This document shows, in pieces, positions 59,169 to 64,000 of a stretch of 64,000 bases of DNA. Every line of letters starts with the position of its first letter. Positions within the stretch are counted from its first letter, which is position 1. Source of the stretch: CAZSHG01 sp964606695 [NCBI: uncultured bacterium] (GTDB taxonomy: Bacteria; UBP14; UBA6098). The position numbers were made by a program, and so were the translations under genes. The DNA lies in the NCBI GenBank assembly GCA_964606695.1, contig CAZSHG010000002.1, positions 62,001-126,000 of the forward strand. The letters are read 5' to 3'. The notes below the pieces were generated by a model. That model worked only from the letters and a program-made list of their open reading frames with translations, did no database searches and had not been told where the DNA came from.

Positions 59169-59229
59169 AAAAATGTTCTGGATAGACCATGGAATTCTCT
59201 GGGAAGACGTCCGAAAGTGTTCCGTCCCC

Positions 59230-59877
59230 TCATTCCCCCTCGACATATTCGCCAACCTTATGGAAATCCAATGTCTTGAACATTTGGAACAATAACCACA
59301 TACCGAAAACCAGACAGATCAACATAGACATCCAGCCGAGTCTTCGGAAGAACAACCCCACTGCCTGGTCTTTTGTATAGAGGTTCATTTCCGTGAGCAG
59401 ATACGTCCAATCGTGTTGGGCTTCCATTCCAAATGGCGAAACGAGAGGTAATTCGCGAAGTCGTGCATCTGCGGCGTAAGTTCCGACGTCGTAAAAATTC
59501 GTAGATAACCATCCGAAAGCCACAGCGATGCCGAAATAATCCTTTTGCCGAAGGAAGATGAACATCCCGATAATCGGTGCGCCGCATTGGGCTATGGTCC
59601 CGCCGGCAACGTATAGGAATTTTCCGAAAGGCTGGAAAAGGAAATGTCCCAATTCGTGGATCCCAAGATTAAGGCCTTTGAAGATACTACTATAAAGCCA
59701 GTCGTTTTGATGGCGAACCCAGATATAAGCGAAGAAAATCAACAACGCCAATCGAAGAAAAGGGAATCTACCTTCCGCCCATTCCCTCGCGTTACGGAAA
59801 AACCTAACGATGAAATTGGGTCTCGATTCTTTGCCTGCTAATTGTATGCGAGATTTTTTACTACGCATGACGTTCAA
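59230..59877 (-). CDS. Putative integral-membrane metalloprotease (HELGH)
   Basis: 215 residues with five to six hydrophobic segments. At about residues 72-80 lies GIHELGHFL, an HExxH zinc site (His74, Glu75, His78) in a hydrophobic helix, as in site-2-type or M50-like proteases. A second conserved region that could give the third ligand is not certain; FYDVGTYAADARL in a later loop is a candidate. The N-terminus is basic (RSKKSRIQLAGK), suggesting a cytoplasmic start. Substrate unknown. The PF-G-K-F-L-Y-V-A-G-G-T following the site resembles uncharacterised small M50-like families. It is a single leftward gene after the epimerase terminator. Confidence 0.65.
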   Translation of the reverse strand: MNVMRSKKSRIQLAGKESRPNFIVRFFRNAREWAEGRFPFLRLALLIFFAYIWVRHQNDWLYSSIFKGLNLGIHELGHFLFQPFGKFLYVAGGTIAQCGAPIIGMFIFLRQKDYFGIAVAFGWLSTNFYDVGTYAADARLRELPLVSPFGMEAQHDWTYLLTEMNLYTKDQAVGLFFRRLGWMSMLICLVFGMWLLFQMFKTLDFHKVGEYVEGE

Positions 59878-59943
59878 ATCCTGTTATTTTCGAGCAATAC
59901 ATAACTGTTATCAATATGAATGAAAATGGGTATAGATGCAACG

Positions 59944-59977
59944 AAAAAAGACCTTCGAGATTACCCATCAGGTCTTT
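59944..59977 (-). terminator. Terminator of the ndk/epimerase unit
   Basis: On the minus strand AAAGACCT (59977-59970), 15-nt loop, AGGTCTTT (59954-59947), then TTT to 59944, giving six consecutive T. It is 44 bases after the epimerase stop at 60022. Confidence 0.75.
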
Positions 59978-60021
59978 GTCGTTTTATTGGCTGGAATAAG
60001 GGAAATCGTGTCGAAGTAACT

Positions 60022-61074
60022 TTAAAAGAATTTCTTCGCAATCCCCAATATTCCCTGCCTCCACGGGACACGATGAGTTACTCCGTCTTGAGTTTCCCCG
60101 GCCTCAAATTTATCTACGTTATCGAGAAACCAATGGTAATTACGCAACAGGGCGTCTTTGTTAGAGTATTTAGGTGTGAATCCGAGGACTTTTTCCGCCT
60201 TTTCGATGGAGACGAAAGAGTCCTTCGTGGCTGTTTTATAGACCCAGGGGTAAAGGGGTGATAACTTGAGCGCTTCGAGTATCTCGAGTGCCAGAACGAC
60301 TAAATTCGCCGGGGAACCTTTTATTTTCCTGCCGTATCCGGCCTCGTCCAGGACGACTTGATAATCTTCGCGCATCGTAGAAAACTCTTTTGCCCCTATA
60401 TTTAATTCAGTATTGACGGCGCCTTCATCGCCGAAAGTAGCGGCAATCCAGATAGCCTCGCACAGATCTTCTACGTCGAGGAGCTGATATAGGTTATCTC
60501 CGCGGCCTATCATAGGAAAACTTCTACCTTTACTTGCCCATTCGTAGAAAATCCCGAATACGCCCAATCTTTCTGGCCCAATGAATGATTTTGGACGTAT
60601 AGTGGTTAAGGTCATCCCACGTTGGCGGAACATTTTAACGAGGTTTTCGGCCTCGATTTTCGCCTCGCCGTAGGGGCCAACACCAACCAGGTCGTCGTCC
60701 TCATAAATCGGGTGATGATCCGGGATACCGTAAACGGCCGTGGAAGAAATGTATATCCCCCGCTTTATTCCATGTTCCATCGCAGATTGAAATACTTTCG
60801 CCGTGCCGTCGATATTTGTCGTGTAGATGTCCTTTTTGGGATATAGCGGCAACGCCGCCGCGCCATGCATTACTATATCGACGCCTTCCATGCACATATT
60901 GACCGTGTCCATATCCCGCACGTCTCCCTGCACATGGACGATTTTATCCACGCAATCTTCGTATGTAAAGGGTAAGAGGTCTAAAGAGACAATTTCTTCG
61001 CCCTTACCGAGAAGATATCTTATCAGGTTTATTCCAAGGAATCCGGAACCGCCTGTAACGAGCCATTTAGCCAT
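60022..61074 (-). CDS. NAD-dependent epimerase/dehydratase (extended SDR)
   Basis: 350-residue extended SDR. WLVTGGSGFLGINLIRYLL binds NAD(P), YISSTAVYGIP has the catalytic Ser, and VGPYGEAKIEAENLV the Tyr-x3-Lys pair. TTIRPKSFIGPERLG and YQLLDVEDLCEAIWIAAT are the usual sugar-epimerase blocks. The C-terminal region, including VFKTATK-like VYKTATKDSFVSIEKAEKVLGF, resembles 3-beta-hydroxysteroid dehydrogenase/NSDHL-like bacterial SDRs, so the substrate could be a nucleotide sugar or a lipid. It starts 18 bases after the ndk stop, so both share a message. Confidence 0.85.
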   Translation of the reverse strand: MAKWLVTGGSGFLGINLIRYLLGKGEEIVSLDLLPFTYEDCVDKIVHVQGDVRDMDTVNMCMEGVDIVMHGAAALPLYPKKDIYTTNIDGTAKVFQSAMEHGIKRGIYISSTAVYGIPDHHPIYEDDDLVGVGPYGEAKIEAENLVKMFRQRGMTLTTIRPKSFIGPERLGVFGIFYEWASKGRSFPMIGRGDNLYQLLDVEDLCEAIWIAATFGDEGAVNTELNIGAKEFSTMREDYQVVLDEAGYGRKIKGSPANLVVLALEILEALKLSPLYPWVYKTATKDSFVSIEKAEKVLGFTPKYSNKDALLRNYHWFLDNVDKFEAGETQDGVTHRVPWRQGILGIAKKFF

Positions 61075-61092
61075 TTTTCACTCCGTCTATTA

Positions 61093-61548
61093 TTATATAT
61101 CGTCTTCCAAATCCAGATGATAACTCATTATATCGTCTTTTTTAAAGAATCTTTTTATCTCTCGCTTTGCCGATTCGGTATCCGCCGAAGCATGAATTAT
61201 GTTTTTACAAATAGTAACGGCATATTCTCCACGAATAGTCCCGGGCTGAGCCTTCAACGGATTGGTATCCCCAACCACGTATCGTGCGGCCTTAATCGCG
61301 TCCGGGCCGCTTATAACCATCGCAATATTCGGGCCGCTCGTGATAAACTCGATTAATTCCTCGTAAAACGGCTTCCCTTTGTGCTCGCCGTAATGACTCT
61401 CCGCGATTTCCCTATCCATAATTATCATCTTCATGCCGTCGATGCGAAGTCCCTTATGCTCGAACCGTGAAATTATTTCGCCGACAAGCTCGCGCTGGAT
61501 TGCATTGGGTTTCAAAAGAATTAAAGTGCTTTGATATTCCTTGTTCAT
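61093..61548 (-). CDS. ndk: Nucleoside diphosphate kinase
   Basis: Balances nucleoside triphosphate pools by phosphate transfer through a phosphohistidine. Its 151 residues are slightly longer than the usual 140. LILLKPNAIQRELVGEIISRFEHKGLRI (start block), HYGEHKGKPFYEELIEFITSGP, ARYVVGDTNPLKAQPGTIRGEYA (with R-x-x-x-G phosphate contacts) and KNIIHASADTESAKREI, with catalytic His119, are all present. A promoter lies at 61571-61600 with GAAAGGAAGG before the ATG. Confidence 0.97.
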   Translation of the reverse strand: MNKEYQSTLILLKPNAIQRELVGEIISRFEHKGLRIDGMKMIIMDREIAESHYGEHKGKPFYEELIEFITSGPNIAMVISGPDAIKAARYVVGDTNPLKAQPGTIRGEYAVTICKNIIHASADTESAKREIKRFFKKDDIMSYHLDLEDDI

Positions 61549-61570
61549 GTCCTTCCTTTCGTAAGCGGCT

Positions 61571-61600
61571 TTAATATAAAAGTCCCAATTTGAAAATCAA
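61571..61600 (-). promoter_or_regulatory. Promoter of ndk
   Basis: Minus strand: TTGATT (61600-61595), 18 bases, TATTAA (61576-61571), about 23 bases before the ATG at 61548. Confidence 0.5.
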
Positions 61601-61631
61601 CCCAAAAGGGAAAATTCCTGCAATGCTCTTA

Positions 61632-61660
61632 TTGACAATACTCGAAACGGAATGTAAATT
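61632..61660 (+). promoter_or_regulatory. Promoter of the outer-membrane barrel gene
   Basis: TTGACA (61632-61637), 17 bases, TAAATT (61655-61660), 30 bases before the ATG at 61690. Confidence 0.7.
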
Positions 61661-61689
61661 GCAGGGAAGTAATATTTGAAAGGAAGATT

Positions 61690-62859
61690 ATGCGCAAGAC
61701 ACTCCTCGTTTTCATTATCGCTTTCTCGCTTTACAGTGGGTGGTTCTTCATCCCGTGGGGATATTGGACCTTCCAGGACGGTGGAGTAGGCGTCCTGTAT
61801 TCTCAGGGGATCTACGATAAATTCGGCTGGGAATTCGACGGCAGGATGTCCGGAGGCGGCGATTATTGGCTGGACGGCGGCGTCAAATTCGATTTCCTCG
61901 GCGAAGGAACGGAAATCCGGGGCGAATTTATGTCCGACTCGATCGAGAAGGATTACCGCAAGCCGGACGCAATCGAGTCCGAGGCCTCTGAGGACACTAT
62001 TCAAGAGTATCCATCATTCAAAGCCAAAGAATTCTCGATTTATCTCAAACAGAATTTCAACGTCGGCCCTTCGCAGAAATTTTACCTCTTCGCGGGTTAC
62101 AAAACGGGCGAATATCTTTCGAATTATCGTTTCGATCCCTCGGCGGGAGGTCAGGTTTTTGGCGATGAGACACGGGTTGCCGAGGCAGTGGATGCCGGTT
62201 TCGAATTCTCCATGGACAGCCGGGACGACCCGGAAAATCCGGAGACGGCATTTTATTTCGGAATAAAACTGGGCGGCCTGTATTTCCCAAATGCCGAAGA
62301 ACTGGATTTCGATTATCTCAAGACCGCGCAAATACAGAGCGAAGAACATAAATTTGCATCCGGAACGGGTTATATAAAACTTGACCAGCGCCTTTATGGT
62401 AAACTCGCAATAGACGAAGTTCCCTTTCCGCTGGTTTTGGCATTGCGCATTAGCGGGGGACATCATCTGCACGAGGTGCCGCAACTGGTTGCATTCAAGG
62501 GGGGCAGTCACGATTTCCTCCGTGGAATCGACCAGCGACATGTAATAGGAAGAAGTTACTACCTGATGTCCGGCGAGTTACGGGCGCAGGTCTGGGAAGA
62601 GAGTTATACTCCATTGATACTCCTCCACTGGTTAATCCCCGGCTATGCAAATCCGCGGCCAATATTGGAATTCGCACCTATCGTTGAGGCCGGCAGGGTT
62701 TACAGCGAATTCCTCGGCGACGACGAGAAACAATATATGACTTTCGGGCTCGGCGCGAGATGGATATTTACGGATTACACAGTCATGCGTTACGACTTCG
62801 CATATTGCCCCGCATTTGAAACATGGGGCGCATATTTCAGTTTCTATCCGAGTATTTAG
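61690..62859 (+). CDS. Outer-membrane beta-barrel protein, Omp85/surface-antigen-like
   Basis: 389 residues. A hydrophobic N-terminus (LLVFIIAFSLYSGWFF) acts as a signal peptide. The rest is a chain of amphipathic beta-strands rich in Tyr, Phe, Gly and Asp, with no POTRA domain. KGGSHDFLRGIDQRHVIG matches the L6-loop (V/L)RG(F/Y/I) motif of Omp85 and D15 surface antigens. The end, YDFAYCPAFETWGAYFSFYPSI, is a typical barrel terminus. It may be a single-barrel Omp85 relative (patatin-like or BamA-like C-terminal half) rather than BamA itself. AAGGAAG six bases before ATG 61690 is the ribosome binding site. A membrane sensor gene follows two bases after the stop. Confidence 0.8.
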   Translation: MRKTLLVFIIAFSLYSGWFFIPWGYWTFQDGGVGVLYSQGIYDKFGWEFDGRMSGGGDYWLDGGVKFDFLGEGTEIRGEFMSDSIEKDYRKPDAIESEASEDTIQEYPSFKAKEFSIYLKQNFNVGPSQKFYLFAGYKTGEYLSNYRFDPSAGGQVFGDETRVAEAVDAGFEFSMDSRDDPENPETAFYFGIKLGGLYFPNAEELDFDYLKTAQIQSEEHKFASGTGYIKLDQRLYGKLAIDEVPFPLVLALRISGGHHLHEVPQLVAFKGGSHDFLRGIDQRHVIGRSYYLMSGELRAQVWEESYTPLILLHWLIPGYANPRPILEFAPIVEAGRVYSEFLGDDEKQYMTFGLGARWIFTDYTVMRYDFAYCPAFETWGAYFSFYPSI

Positions 62860-62861
62860 AA

Positions 62862-64000
62862 ATTGCGTAAATTCTGGCGTATCATACGGATAATACTCAT
62901 TGTCGCTCTCGTGATAGGGGCGGTAGTTATCGGGGAATGGTATGCTCTCGAAGGGGTGGAAAAGGCGTTTGACCAGTTGCTGTTCCGGGACGCAATGAAT
63001 TCCGCGTCCGTTATGCTCGTCGCCTGCCGAATGGTTTATGATTTCCAGGTTCTCAGGGAAATCGAAAGAGAGCAGTTACTCATCGAAGCTACGCAGAAAA
63101 TTCCCGACGGTGAAATAGACCACCAGACACTCGAAATGATCCGCGAAGCCGGGAAATTGCCGTTAGTAGTTCTTACGAACGATGAAGGAGAAATCGTAGA
63201 TAAATCCGGCGCGGTGATGGCGGATACATATTCGTGGATGTCCGATTTAACGGTTAGGTTATGGGGAGTATATTCCGGCGCTGTCGAAGCGGAAACCTAC
63301 GGTATCGACCGGGATTTCCCTCTTACCGAAGAACCGAAAGTAATGGCGATTCAAGTCGATAACGGCGTGCTGGTGCTTTTTGCCCCTGAACCGACGATAC
63401 GCGAACACGAGGAATTGACGGTGGGGAATTTGATAGGCCATATCGGGGAAAATCCCAATGTGCGATATATCACCCTGCAGGACGAAAATGGATTTATCTT
63501 CGCTACCAAATCTGTTACAGAAATGAGTAGTCTCGCCGCCGACTCTTTTCTTATAGGCGTGGAACGATCCGGCGTTACAAAAAGCAGATATCTTAATTTT
63601 CATGGAGAAAGAGTTTACGAACTCGCAGTTAAATTCCCGAAAATGGGGCTTTACAAGGGCGTCTTGCGAATCGGGTTATCGACGTCTGATTACCAGAAGC
63701 TTTATACGGGTTACGGCCTGCAATTAGCGATAATATTGCTTTTAGTTTTGGCCGTGGCTATCGTCGCTGTGGTTTTGCTTCTAACGACGCGAAGGCTCTC
63801 TGCGCAGAAAAGTTTATCGGACGCAATCCTGTCCGAGATGAACGCGCTCTGCGTGGCAGTCGATAAAGAGGGCATCATTACTCTTCTTAATCCCGTAACG
63901 GCAAAGGTCTATGGGATAAAACAGTCCGACGCCCTCGGAAGACAGATAGAAGATGTTTTTCTCGGCGATCCATTGAAACTGCGGGAAACGCTCCGAGGCG
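62862..64000 (+). CDS. Membrane sensor protein with PAS domain, probably a histidine kinase (partial at 3' end)
   Basis: The frame is open from TTG 62862 to the window edge, 379 codons. The N-terminal transmembrane helix is IIRIILIVALVIGAVVIG (about 7-24). An extracytoplasmic domain of about 250 residues follows with two PAS/Cache-like halves (VVLTNDEGEIVDKSG; YITLQDENGFIFATKS). A second helix lies near 287-307 (LAIILLLVLAVAIVAVVLLL). A cytoplasmic PAS starts with ILSEMNALCVAVDKEGIITLLNP and continues to FLGDPLKLRETL. The kinase core would lie beyond the window, so histidine kinase or diguanylate cyclase remain possible outputs. It starts two bases after the barrel gene, so the two are co-expressed, perhaps an envelope sensing pair. 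Confidence 0.8.

Noticed and set aside
59920-60261. Plus-strand open frame over the end of the epimerase gene
   Set aside because: It runs through a terminator hairpin and antisense to conserved epimerase sequence.

Overview
The window looks like chromosome from a Gram-negative bacterium, probably an uncultured lineage near the Fibrobacteres-Chlorobi-Bacteroidetes side of the tree (candidate phyla of the WOR-3, TA06, Zixibacteria or Cloacimonetes kind). This is an inference from gene content. Five secreted proteins end in a type IX-like or FlgD-like C-terminal domain with a PNPFN motif and/or a final basic-hydrophobic LK/LR tail. There is an Omp85-like barrel, a lipoprotein, a second EF-G paralogue and a dense set of envelope-glycan genes. 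No rRNA, tRNA, CRISPR array, insertion sequence or prophage was seen. Gene density is very high, with many 1-20 base overlaps and frequent GTG or TTG starts.

Layout. 1-4 kb: edge-truncated family 4 uracil-DNA glycosylase and a large secreted FG-GAP protein. 4-6 kb: glycosyltransferase plus rpe. 6-10.2 kb (minus): EF-G paralogue, Na+/Ca2+ exchanger and surE. 10.6-15.6 kb (plus): a five-gene xanthine dehydrogenase-family operon with its own nucleotidyltransferase and XdhC maturation protein. 15.6-18.7 kb (minus): flavodoxin, FetAB-like transporter and signal peptidase I. 18.9-21.6 kb: a soluble four-PAS hybrid histidine kinase. 21.6-25.9 kb (minus): the rod-shape set mreC-mreD-mrdA-rodA. 26.0-41.4 kb (minus): one apparent 18-gene transcription unit, with a promoter at 41462-41490 and a terminator at 25968-25999. 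It joins rpiB, glyA, ten or more glycan genes, accA, a Trm112-like zinc ribbon and a PtsN-like protein. 41.6-48.7 kb: surface and secreted proteins with repeat-rich intergenic DNA. 48.7-52.3 kb: gpsA, a helical-repeat protein and a transglutaminase-fold protein that has lost its triad. 52.5-55.5 kb: aspS, phoH and a small gene. 55.6-56.7 kb: a MalK/UgpC-type ATPase. 56.9-59.2 kb: an AT-rich type II restriction-modification pair followed by tandem repeats. 59.2-64 kb: membrane HELGH protein, NAD-dependent epimerase, ndk, outer-membrane barrel and an edge-truncated membrane sensor.

Promoters. A TTGACA or TTGATT -35 followed by exactly 17 bases and an AT-rich -10 recurs upstream of most transcription units.

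The strongest novel signal is a small family of hairpin elements, five copies at three sites (5888-5962, 5973-6053, 45911-45992, 45996-46069, 55600-55651). Outer and inner stems vary with mostly compensating changes. The internal loop is fixed: TCAC or GCAC on the 5' side and GCGC on the 3' side. All copies lie between convergent genes, and two sites hold a same-orientation pair. Other notable signals are a 13-bp hairpin that buries the ribosome binding site of the gene at 43815, a secreted protein that is little more than a sorting domain, and two intergenic arrays of 21-nt-type tandem repeats.
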